Positions 1 to 5,383 are shown, counted from the first letter of the stretch. The stretch is 5,383 bases of DNA from Candidatus Aerophobota bacterium (GCA_021160405.1 JAGHCO010000138.1:1-5383); one strand, 5' to 3'. Made by a program: numbers and translations. Notes: generated by a model from the sequence alone, not told the origin.

Positions 1-1178
1 GGATTTCTGGAATCGCTCAAGGTGCAAATCTAAGGGAGAATTTTTCCATTTTTCCTAAATACACAAGTATAGTTATTGGAAAAGATGAAGAAGTAAAGAT
101 AGATGTAAAAATCATTAATACAGGAAAAGAAGAAGAGGAAATAATTCTCTCAGTTATTCCAGAGAAGAAGGCAAAAAACTGGGATGCAAGATTAGAAACT
201 CAATGGGATAAACTTGAAGTTCGCAGTTTATATCTACTCCCAGAGGAACCTGACAATTCAGTAACTTTAGAGTTTTATGCCAAGCCTCCAGAAAATGCAG
301 TGCAGGGAGATTATAATTTTACCTTAAAGGGAATTACAAAGAATAGAAAAATCCAAAAGTACGTTCCTATCACAATTGGTCTTAGGGAAAGGGAAAAGGA
401 GCAGTCACAAAAAGTTTCCAAACAAGTAAACCTTATAACAAAATATCCAAGCATGAAAAATCCTGCGGGGAAGAATTTTGAGTTTGAGATTGAAGTGAAA
501 AACAACACGGATAAACCTCGTATAATGAACTTAGGCGGTAAACTTCCCTATGGATGGGATGCTTACTGCACTCCAAGATGGGAAAAGGGGAAGAGAATCT
601 CTGCTATAAAGGTAGAGGCTAAAGGCTCAGAAAGTCTACTTCTCACTGTAATCCCACCAATGGGCATCTCAAAGGGAGAGTACCCTGTAACCTTTATTGT
701 TAGCTCAGGAAAAGAGGTGGAATCTATTAAACTTAAAGCAATAGTCACCGGTACCTATAAACTTAAAATGAGCACTGAAACAGGACGGTTAAATGTAGAT
801 ACAATTGCTGGTAAAGAGGAACATTTACCCGTTTATCTGTGGAACGAAGGTTCAGCAGGAATTGAAGATATAAGTTTTTTCTCTGATAAACCTGAAAACT
901 GGAAAGTATCTTTTAAACCTGATAAACTCTCCTCCCTTCCTCCCTATGAAGAATCACGAAAGCCTGAGAAAGTAGATGTAACTATAAAACCTCCCTTTAG
1001 AACTTTACCTGGAGACTATATGATTACTTTGAGAGCCATCGGCAAACAAGATCAAAAACAAATAGATTTAAGAACCACTGTAAAGGTATCTACAAAATGG
1101 GGATGGGTGGGAGTTGGAATTATAATTGTAGTAATAGCCTCCCTAATAGGAATCTTTATTAGATTAAAGAGGAGATAA
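1..1178 (+). CDS. NEW3-repeat extracytoplasmic protein with C-terminal membrane anchor (5' partial)
   Basis: The frame is open from base 3 (I-S-G-I-A-Q-G-A-N-L) to the TAA at 1176-1178, giving 391 visible residues. The GTG at 300 is internal. Three tandem beta-rich units of about 100-120 residues are visible. Each has an 'AG/GK...F.I.V.N.G/T' strand and closes with a GDY/GEY turn (visible residues 102-104, 225-227 and 337-339). This is the pattern of NEW3 domains (the domain named from alpha-galactosidases), which are non-catalytic beta-sandwiches. One hydrophobic helix (about residues 367-388) is followed by a short basic tail, RLKRR, which fits a type I anchored protein facing outside. The first visible residues, SGIAQGA, resemble the end of a signal peptide, so perhaps only 15-25 residues are missing. 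The stop directly abuts the ATG of the ABC ATPase gene, so the protein is probably the external partner of that transporter. Substrate or ligand is unknown. Confidence 0.8.
   Translation, partial: ISGIAQGANLRENFSIFPKYTSIVIGKDEEVKIDVKIINTGKEEEEIILSVIPEKKAKNWDARLETQWDKLEVRSLYLLPEEPDNSVTLEFYAKPPENAVQGDYNFTLKGITKNRKIQKYVPITIGLREREKEQSQKVSKQVNLITKYPSMKNPAGKNFEFEIEVKNNTDKPRIMNLGGKLPYGWDAYCTPRWEKGKRISAIKVEAKGSESLLLTVIPPMGISKGEYPVTFIVSSGKEVESIKLKAIVTGTYKLKMSTETGRLNVDTIAGKEEHLPVYLWNEGSAGIEDISFFSDKPENWKVSFKPDKLSSLPPYEESRKPEKVDVTIKPPFRTLPGDYMITLRAIGKQDQKQIDLRTTVKVSTKWGWVGVGIIIVVIASLIGIFIRLKRR
1170..1174 (+). promoter_or_regulatory. Ribosome binding site for the ABC ATPase gene
   Basis: AGGAG lies inside the last codons of the NEW3 gene, 4 bases before the ATG at 1179. 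It fixes that start and indicates coupled translation of the two genes. Confidence 0.7.
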
Positions 1179-2111
1179 ATGGAAGCCGTTATAGAAACTA
1201 ATGAGTTAACCAAATCTTATAATGGAACTAAAGTTGTTGACAGACTAAATCTTTGCGTAAAAGAAGGTGAGATATTTGGATTTCTTGGGCCTAATGGAGC
1301 AGGAAAGACAACTACTATCTTAATGGTCTTAGGACTTACAGAACCTACCTCAGGAGAAGTGAAAGTTTATGGGTATGATGCTACCAGACAGCCACTTAAA
1401 GTTAAACGAATAGCAGGATATCTTCCTGAAAATGTTGGCTTTTATGAGGATTTAACAGCAAGAGAAAACTTAACGTATATAACAAGGCTAAACGGTGTAA
1501 AGGATAAACAAGCATTTGCAAAGATAGATGAGGTTCTAACAGAGGTAGGTCTTTTAGAGGTAGCTAACCTGGAGGTTAGAAAGTTTTCCAAGGGAATGAA
1601 ACAGCGCTTAGGAATGGGGGCAGTACTTGTTAAGGAGCCAAAAATTGCCATTTTAGATGAACCTACTACAGGAATAGACCCCAAAGGAACTGATCAAATC
1701 TTAAAACTTATAGTAAAGATGAGCAGGGAACAAAAAATTACTGTACTTTTATCATCTCATCTTCTTTATCAAGTTCAAAGAATTTGTGACAGAGTAGGTA
1801 TAATTACAAAAGGTCGTATGATAGCTCAAGGTTCTGTAGATGAGATAGGGAATAAGATAATGGAAAAGGAACAAACTTTACTTGAGATTCAAGTATCCAA
1901 ATTAACTCCAACTCTTCTTGGTTCTATAAAAGAAATAGAAGGGGTAAAAGATGTTGAAAGCTCAGGTAATCGTTTCCTTGTAAAGTGTAGCCAAGATTTA
2001 AGAGAAAAAATATCCAGAGCTATTGTAGAAAGTGGGGCTCTTCCCTTGCAGATAAAAACTCAAAATTACACATTAGAAGAAATTTATATAAGATATTTTC
2101 GAGAAGGGTGA
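1179..2111 (+). CDS. ABC transporter ATP-binding protein (ABC-2 exporter type)
   Basis: This is a complete 310-residue nucleotide-binding subunit that hydrolyses ATP on the cytoplasmic face to drive the permease encoded next. Visible motifs are Walker A GPNGAGKTT (37-45), a Q-loop region reading YLPENVGFYEDLTAREN (81-97) with Glu84 where many ABC proteins have Gln, signature FSKGMKQR (136-143), Walker B AILDEP with D160/E161, D-loop GIDP (165-168) and switch His194. The YLPE and FSKGMKQR variants are typical of the NatA/CcmA/drug-exporter branch that pairs with ABC-2 permeases. Residues ~220-310 form the C-terminal extension common in that branch. The ATG immediately follows the stop of the NEW3 gene, and the gene ends 5 bp before the likely permease ATG. 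All catalytic motifs are intact, so it should be active. The substrate cannot be read from the sequence. Confidence 0.93.
   Translation: MEAVIETNELTKSYNGTKVVDRLNLCVKEGEIFGFLGPNGAGKTTTILMVLGLTEPTSGEVKVYGYDATRQPLKVKRIAGYLPENVGFYEDLTARENLTYITRLNGVKDKQAFAKIDEVLTEVGLLEVANLEVRKFSKGMKQRLGMGAVLVKEPKIAILDEPTTGIDPKGTDQILKLIVKMSREQKITVLLSSHLLYQVQRICDRVGIITKGRMIAQGSVDEIGNKIMEKEQTLLEIQVSKLTPTLLGSIKEIEGVKDVESSGNRFLVKCSQDLREKISRAIVESGALPLQIKTQNYTLEEIYIRYFREG
2102..2107 (+). promoter_or_regulatory. Ribosome binding site that decides the permease start
   Basis: AGAAGG lies at the very end of the ATPase gene. It leaves 9 bases to ATG 2117 but none to the alternative GTG 2108, which favours the ATG. Confidence 0.55.
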
Positions 2112-2116
2112 TTCAA

Positions 2117-3058
2117 ATGTCAGGAGTTAGAGTTGTTTTTTGGAAAGAATTAGCTGATTATTTTGGAAGCCGAAGATCTTTGATACTGTTTATTATTATT
2201 TGTATTACAGGAAGCTCAATTACATACATTAGTGCTCAAACTATGGGCCAAAACTTTGCTAAGATTCCTGTAGATTTTATCTTCCTTAAACTTTTCACCT
2301 CCTCTGCTGGAGCCCTGCCATCCTTTATCTTTTTTATTAGCTTTTTTGGGCCACTTATAGGGATCATTTTGGGATTTGATGCTATAAATAGCGAACACGC
2401 CAGGGGGACAATGAGTCTGGTCTTATCACAACCCATCTTTAGAGATTCTTTAATTAATGGTAAATTCTTAGCCGGCCTAAGCACAGTAGCCATAATGTTA
2501 ATAAGCATAATTTTAGTTATTTCAGGCCTGGGCCTTAGTATGCTTGGAATTGTTCCTAACTTAGCAGAGATTTCAAGAATGGGAGTTTTTTTCATAGCGA
2601 GTGTAATTTATATAGGATTTTGGTTAAGTTTAGGAATTCTTTTTTCAATCTTATTCAGGCGAACAGCAAGTTCTGCATTAGCTTCAATAACAGTGTGGAT
2701 CTTCTTCACCTTTTTTATTTATATGGTTGCTGGTGTTATTGCAGACCAATTAGTTCCTATCACTCATACTACTACTCTGGAAACAATAACTAAAAATGAA
2801 CATCTTAAAAATATGATCATGCGTATCTCTCCAGCAACTCTCTTTGAGGAAATTGCTGGTGCTGTGCTTAACCCTTCAGTAAGATTCTTTGGTGTTGTCT
2901 CTTCTACTCAAATAAAAGGTTTAATTCCCAATCCCTTACCTTTAGGTCAAAGTCTTATGGTAATATGGCCTCAGTTCGTAGGACTAATAGCTTTAATGCT
3001 TATATGTTTTGCTATCTCTTACACGGTGTTTATGAGACAAGAAATAAGAGCTATTTAA
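2117..3058 (+). CDS. ABC-2 family transporter permease
   Basis: This is a 313-residue integral membrane subunit forming the channel partner of the preceding ATPase. About six helices are visible (from the ATG at 2117: ~22-38, 69-87, 118-141, 157-179, 185-209 and 284-305). A large, probably external loop lies between helices 5 and 6 (~210-283). The motif EHARGTMSLVLSQP (93-106), followed by a conserved GKFLAG, sits after helix 2 as in the NosY-like ABC-2 subfamily. A GTG at 2108 is in frame and would overlap the ATPase stop. AGAAGG at 2102-2107 touches that GTG but lies 9 bases before the ATG at 2117, so I prefer the ATG. The Glu-Leu-Ala-Asp N-terminal amphipathic stretch (FWKELADYF) is also typical of the family. 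It is the last gene of the operon. Confidence 0.88.
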   Translation: MSGVRVVFWKELADYFGSRRSLILFIIICITGSSITYISAQTMGQNFAKIPVDFIFLKLFTSSAGALPSFIFFISFFGPLIGIILGFDAINSEHARGTMSLVLSQPIFRDSLINGKFLAGLSTVAIMLISIILVISGLGLSMLGIVPNLAEISRMGVFFIASVIYIGFWLSLGILFSILFRRTASSALASITVWIFFTFFIYMVAGVIADQLVPITHTTTLETITKNEHLKNMIMRISPATLFEEIAGAVLNPSVRFFGVVSSTQIKGLIPNPLPLGQSLMVIWPQFVGLIALMLICFAISYTVFMRQEIRAI

Positions 3059-3110
3059 AATTTTATCCATATTTTACTCTTACCCGTTGACTTAGTAATT
3101 TCAAATTCCT

Positions 3111-3199
3111 TTTCCCTCTCCCTTGCTGGAGAGGGTCAGGGTGAGGGGTTAAAGGTTTTCTTTATCTTTTTTTCTCACCCCACCTCAAGGGAGAGGAAA
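3111..3199. repeat. REP/MITE-like palindromic element
   Basis: The outer arms are TTTCCCTCTCCCTTG (3111-3125) and CAAGGGAGAGGAAA (3186-3199), complementary apart from one extra C. The inner arms GGGTGAG (3139-3145) and CTCACCC (3174-3180) also pair. Within the left half, CCCTCTCC (3114-3121) and GGAGAGGG (3128-3135) make a perfect 8-bp hairpin with a 6-base loop. The CCCTCTCC...GGTCAGGGTGAGGGG theme matches, from memory, a REP-like intergenic palindrome seen in many unrelated bacterial genomes. It lies between two co-directional transcription units and could also attenuate read-through from the ABC operon, although no T-run follows the strong hairpin directly. It contains no gene. Confidence 0.7.
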
Positions 3200-3256
3200 T
3201 TGCTTACCCCATCTATCTTTTAAATAGAATCTCTCATAAAACTTTTGACATTACCG

Positions 3257-3285
3257 TTGACTTTTAACTCCATAACTTTTACAAT
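3257..3285 (+). promoter_or_regulatory. Sigma70-type promoter of the phosphofructokinase gene
   Basis: A -35 box TTGACT (3257-3262) is separated by exactly 17 bases from a -10 box TACAAT (3280-3285). Each differs from consensus at one position. Transcription would start near 3291-3293, giving a leader of about 15 bases to ATG 3307. A second TTGACA at 3245-3250 lies just upstream but has no well-spaced -10. Confidence 0.65.
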
Positions 3286-3296
3286 GTAGAAAATGT

Positions 3297-3301
3297 GGAG
3301 G
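3297..3301 (+). promoter_or_regulatory. Ribosome binding site that decides the phosphofructokinase start
   Basis: GGAGG lies 5 bases before ATG 3307. The in-frame GTG at 3295 is upstream of this site, almost at the predicted transcription start, and so is an unlikely initiator. Confidence 0.7.
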
Positions 3302-3306
3302 CAAGG

Positions 3307-4275
3307 ATGGAAAGGATTGGAGTTTTAACCAGTGGTGGTGATTCCCCGGGGATGAATCCCTGTATAAGAGCAGTAGTAAGAGCTGCTATCTATAAAGGGT
3401 TAGAGGTTATAGGGATAAGGAGAGGATATATGGGATTAATTGAAAATGATATTCAGATAATGGATGCCAGCTCAGTATCAGGTATCATCTATAGAGGAGG
3501 AACTGTGCTCAAAACTGCTCGCTCTAAAGAATTTATGGAAAAGGAAGGTCAGGAAAAAGCAGTTGAAAATATAAAAAAGCTTGGAATACAAACCCTTATA
3601 GTTATTGGAGGAGATGGCTCCTTTAGGGGAGCAAGAGTTTTAGATGAAAAATGGGACATTCCCACTATAGGAATTCCAGCTACCATAGATAATGATATAT
3701 GGGGAACTGATTTTACTATAGGATTTTTAACTGCTGTAGATACTGCTCTTGAAGCTATAGATAAGATAAGAGATACTGCAACTTCTCATGACCGCTTATT
3801 TTTAGTTGAGGTTATGGGAAGAACATCTGGATTTATTGCCCTGTGGTCAGGTCTTGCCGGAGGAGCAGAGGATATACTAATTCCAGAGCTATCTACAAAT
3901 TTAGATGAGGTTTGCGCAGAATTAGATGAAGGGCGCAAAAGAGGCAAAACAAGCAGTATAATTATCGTAGCAGAAGGAAACAAGATAGGCAGTGCAGCTG
4001 AAATTGCCTCAAGAATAAGAAAGAAAACAGGGTATGAGGAAAGAGTGGTAGTTTTGGGACACTTGCAAAGAGGAGGCTCACCCTGTTTGTGGGATAGAAT
4101 TTTAGGAATAAGGTTAGGAGCAGCAGCGGTCGATGCGGCAGTTAAGAAAAAAAGAAATATTATGATAGGAATTGTAAACGGAGAAATTAAAATGTCTCCT
4201 CTATCGGATATTGGCAAAAAGAAGAAGAAGATAAATTTGGACCTTTACTACCTGAATCGTATTATGGCTACATAA
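3307..4275 (+). CDS. pfkA: ATP-dependent 6-phosphofructokinase
   Basis: This cytoplasmic enzyme phosphorylates fructose 6-phosphate to fructose 1,6-bisphosphate, the committed step of glycolysis. It has 322 residues from ATG 3307, about the length of E. coli PfkA (320). Visible motifs are the nucleotide loop TSGGDSPGMN (8-17), GGDGS (101-105) with Gly104, the catalytic stretch PATIDNDI (124-131) with proton-acceptor Asp128, VMGR (169-172), AEG (222-224) and the sugar-phosphate site LGHLQRGGSP (250-259) with His252 and Arg255. Gly104, and Ala125 in place of the Lys found in PPi-dependent enzymes, argue for ATP as donor. Arg21 and Arg25 match effector-site arginines of E. coli PfkA, while the site near Arg54 is Ala. 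The family's usual C-terminal pattern is present (lysine run then INLDLYYLNRIM). It has its own promoter and appears monocistronic. A GTG at 3295 would add four residues. Confidence 0.95.
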   Translation: MERIGVLTSGGDSPGMNPCIRAVVRAAIYKGLEVIGIRRGYMGLIENDIQIMDASSVSGIIYRGGTVLKTARSKEFMEKEGQEKAVENIKKLGIQTLIVIGGDGSFRGARVLDEKWDIPTIGIPATIDNDIWGTDFTIGFLTAVDTALEAIDKIRDTATSHDRLFLVEVMGRTSGFIALWSGLAGGAEDILIPELSTNLDEVCAELDEGRKRGKTSSIIIVAEGNKIGSAAEIASRIRKKTGYEERVVVLGHLQRGGSPCLWDRILGIRLGAAAVDAAVKKKRNIMIGIVNGEIKMSPLSDIGKKKKKINLDLYYLNRIMAT

Positions 4276-4291
4276 AATGTAAAATTATGGG

Positions 4292-4306
4292 ACCTATCCG
4301 ATAGGT
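4292..4306. repeat. 15-bp perfect dyad between convergent genes
   Basis: ACCTATCCGATAGGT is a perfect inverted repeat around a central C, 17 bases after the phosphofructokinase stop. No T-run follows, so it is not a standard intrinsic terminator. It could be a protein-binding site or a weak hairpin. The last part of the phosphofructokinase gene carries CTATCGGATA (4201-4210), exactly complementary to 4295-4304. Confidence 0.4.
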
Positions 4307-4346
4307 GGATTTCTAATCTCATCTAAATGCTCACTAAAGCTATAAG

Positions 4347-4371
4347 AAAAAGTAGCCTGTCCCCTTTTTTT
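4347..4371. repeat. AAAAAGTAGCCTGTCCCC + T-run segment, candidate dispersed repeat
   Basis: The segment begins AAAAAGTAGCCTGTCCCC and ends in seven T. Its ends form a short AAAAAG/CTTTTT inversion. The string strongly resembles, from memory, a short repeat (GGGGACAGGCTACTTTTT on the other strand) found scattered in many bacterial genomes and often near IS200-like/REP-associated transposase genes. It may also help end transcription from either side. Nothing else is recognisable in the 148-base gap 4276-4423 apart from the nearby dyad. Confidence 0.4.
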
Positions 4372-4423
4372 GGATGGGATGAAACCTGGTTTACTAAGGA
4401 TTTACTGATTATCTATAGCTAAG

Positions 4424-4870
4424 TCAAACTTTTTCAAGCCATGCTTCATTATCTTTATGATCAAAACAAATCTTAAATTCATCTAACAAGGTTTTGAAAC
4501 CAAGGATTAGGGGTATACCCTCATCCAAAGCGAGATATGCAAATATTTCCAGTTCTGGAGTTCTGTTTCCGTCTTCATCGAAAATGATCAATTTGACTTT
4601 AGCAATTTTAATATCAACATAGCATTCTTCCTTTGGCGATAATCCCCTGACATAATAATCAGCGAAGATTTTCGTTTCCAAATCTTGCCATATTTCTAAG
4701 GGTATTATGGAAATGTGAGCCCCAGTGTCGATAATGGCATCATAGCTCTTTATCCAGTCATTGAACGCCTTGAACTTTGTATTGCAAATCAATCTCGTTA
4801 GGTATCCATACCCGGGAACCAATTTTTCCAACCTTCTGTCCCGTAGTTCTATAAAAGATAGCTTTATCAT
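4424..4870 (-). CDS. Retropepsin-like (clan AA) aspartic protease family protein
   Basis: This 148-residue protein has the single-domain retropepsin signature. The catalytic motif is IIDTGA (46-51) with Asp48, followed by an HISIIP strand, and the family's second motif is IPLILGFKTLLDEF (119-132), which normally continues into a short DxK strand (CFDHKDNEAWL). Such single-lobe proteases act as homodimers, each subunit giving one catalytic Asp. There is no signal peptide or membrane segment, so it is probably cytoplasmic. The target is unknown. The ATG at 4868-4870 is the first possible start after an in-frame TGA. A GGTGA Shine-Dalgarno (+ strand 4880-4884) lies 9 bases upstream. Only 15 bp separate it from the DUF5678 gene, so the two are co-transcribed. 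Its convergent neighbour is pfkA. Confidence 0.8.
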   Translation of the reverse strand: MIKLSFIELRDRRLEKLVPGYGYLTRLICNTKFKAFNDWIKSYDAIIDTGAHISIIPLEIWQDLETKIFADYYVRGLSPKEECYVDIKIAKVKLIIFDEDGNRTPELEIFAYLALDEGIPLILGFKTLLDEFKICFDHKDNEAWLEKV

Positions 4871-4885
4871 GTCGGTGGGTCACCG

Positions 4886-5128
4886 TTATCCAAATAAGAT
4901 GTTCACTTCGCCCTCTATGAAAAGGACGGGAATTCTATCCCTTGGTACGCCGGTCTTATGCTCTGCTTCAAGCTCGATATTCTTTAAGCTCTTGCCAGCA
5001 GCGACAACCTTTTTGTCCACTATCGCCACCCATTTGTCCGGATACTTCTCTTGCAAATCAGGATAATTCTTCTCTGCCCATTTTTTGTCGTCCCAAAATT
5101 CCTTTGGTTCAATTTTTATCTTCTCCAT
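4886..5128 (-). CDS. Small DUF5678-like protein
   Basis: This 80-residue acidic/basic soluble protein has no known function. The core LQEKYPDKWVAIVDKKVVAAG, then SLKNIELEAEH and a closing IPVLFIEGEV, match my memory of the DUF5678 family ('..WVAIVNGKVVAhG..' followed by a helix and a final strand). I chose the ATG at 5126-5128 because AAAGGTGA ends 5 bases before it. An ATG two codons earlier (5132-5134) lies on top of that site, and a TTG at 5155 would add nine residues with no binding site. It is the first gene of a two-gene unit with the aspartic protease. Inference: it may be a regulator, substrate or partner of the protease, since small DUF5678 genes seem to sit beside such proteases in other genomes (recalled, not checked). 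GC is higher than in the left genes (about 48-50% over 4921-5040). Confidence 0.7.
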   Translation of the reverse strand: MEKIKIEPKEFWDDKKWAEKNYPDLQEKYPDKWVAIVDKKVVAAGKSLKNIELEAEHKTGVPRDRIPVLFIEGEVNILFG

Positions 5129-5146
5129 TTCCATCACCTTTAATTT

Positions 5147-5152
5147 ATTGTA
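5147..5152 (-). promoter_or_regulatory. Possible -10 box for the DUF5678-protease pair
   Basis: The minus strand reads TACAAT here, five of six consensus bases and identical to the -10 of the pfkA promoter. It lies 18 bases before the chosen start of the DUF5678 gene, just after the stop of the truncated phosphodiesterase. No convincing -35 is seen at 16-18 bases, so this is tentative. Confidence 0.3.
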
Positions 5153-5156
5153 CAAG

Positions 5157-5383
5157 TTATTGATATTTAAATTTTCTATTTAAAAAGTCAAATACGCCAG
5201 TTTTTCCAGGATTTCTTCCAGTAGCAAAAGAAACCCGGGCAGGACCTGTAACAGGAGGAACTGTAGATTCCAAATTATCCCAAACGCCTTCTTCCATCAA
5301 CTTCTTAAAGGTGGGTAATTTACCTTCTTCAGCTAAAGGTTTTATTACATTCCAAGTTGCTCCATCCAAACCAATAATAAGAC
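5157..5383 (-). pseudogene. Type I phosphodiesterase/nucleotide pyrophosphatase, N-terminal fragment ending prematurely
   Basis: The frame is open to the right edge and reads LIIGLDGATWNVIKPL..., the usual N-terminus of alkaline-phosphatase-superfamily type I phosphodiesterases. Only a few residues are likely missing. The TTG at 5369 is internal, encoding the Leu of GLDG. The metal-binding Asp of GLDGATW and the nucleophile region VTGPARVSFATGRNPGKTGVFDF are present. The reading frame stops at TAA 5157-5159 after about 74 visible residues, whereas family members run to several hundred. Other metal ligands in the C-terminal part are therefore absent, and the product should be inactive. The family position usually held by Trp (PAW) is Arg here. 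No continuation is visible in other frames downstream, where the DUF5678 gene begins 28 bases later. It is probably a 3'-truncated remnant. A short stand-alone gene is less likely. Confidence 0.7.

Noticed and set aside
300..302. GTG at 300 as the start of the NEW3-repeat gene
   Set aside because: The same frame stays open to the window edge with matching domain sequence (the first repeat), so the gene begins upstream of the window.
2236..2595. Long antisense open frame opposite the permease gene
   Set aside because: It overlaps a well-supported membrane protein gene, has no recognisable domain or binding site, and is best explained as a shadow of the AT-rich permease codons.
3114..3135. Intrinsic terminator of the ABC operon
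   Set aside because: The 8-bp GC-rich hairpin is followed by TCAGGGTGAG, not a T-run. It fits better as part of the larger palindrome, although some attenuation is possible.
3111..3199. CRISPR repeat or tRNA-like structure
   Set aside because: There is only one palindromic unit with no regular spacers, and no cloverleaf or anticodon arm can be drawn.
3295..3306. GTG start adding four residues to phosphofructokinase
   Set aside because: It lies at the predicted transcription start and ahead of GGAGG, while ATG 3307 has ideal spacing and matches the family N-terminus.
3786..4217. 143-codon antisense open frame opposite pfkA
   Set aside because: It lies fully inside a conserved enzyme gene, with low-complexity composition and no ribosome binding site.
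4761..5163. Plus-strand open frames opposite the protease and DUF5678 genes
   Set aside because: They are shadows of two minus-strand genes with recognised motifs and good Shine-Dalgarno sites. The plus-strand products have no recognisable features.

Overview
The window is AT-rich bacterial DNA with tightly packed genes. By eye GC is in the 30s percent for most of it and rises to roughly 45-50% in parts of the right-hand third. Sigma70-like promoter elements, Shine-Dalgarno sites and a bacterial-type phosphofructokinase all point to a bacterium. The gene mix (NEW3-type anchored protein with an ABC-2 exporter, type I phosphodiesterase, DUF5678 with a retropepsin-like protease, REP-like palindromes) resembles low-GC thermophiles and uncultured candidate-phylum bacteria. 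That placement is an impression, not a sequence-based assignment.

Region 1 (1-3058, + strand) is a compact three-gene operon. It encodes an extracytoplasmic protein with three tandem NEW3-like beta-sandwich repeats and a C-terminal membrane anchor (5' end cut by the window), an ABC ATPase, and a six-helix ABC-2 permease. The genes abut (0 and 5 bp apart) and probably form one exporter or membrane-remodelling system whose anchored subunit faces outside. The substrate is unknown.

Region 2 (3059-3306) is intergenic. It carries an 89-bp REP/MITE-like palindrome (CCCTCTCCC...GGGTGAG...CTCACCC...GGGAGAGG) flanked by two near-identical TTACC(C)GTTGACTT motifs. The downstream motif supplies the -35 box of a good promoter (TTGACT-17-TACAAT) for the next gene.

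Region 3 (3307-4275, + strand) is a complete, apparently intact ATP-type 6-phosphofructokinase, transcribed on its own.

Region 4 (4276-4423) lies between convergent genes. It holds a 15-bp dyad and an AAAAAGTAGCCTGTCCCC-T7 segment that looks like a dispersed repeat.

Region 5 (4424-5383, - strand) starts from the right edge with the N-terminal ~74 residues of a type I phosphodiesterase/alkaline-phosphatase-superfamily protein, ending at a premature stop. A two-gene DUF5678 / retropepsin-like aspartic protease cassette follows within 28 bp. The cassette looks like a mobile or transferred pair that may have replaced the rest of the phosphodiesterase gene. This junction and the NEW3-ABC operon are the most interesting parts of the window.
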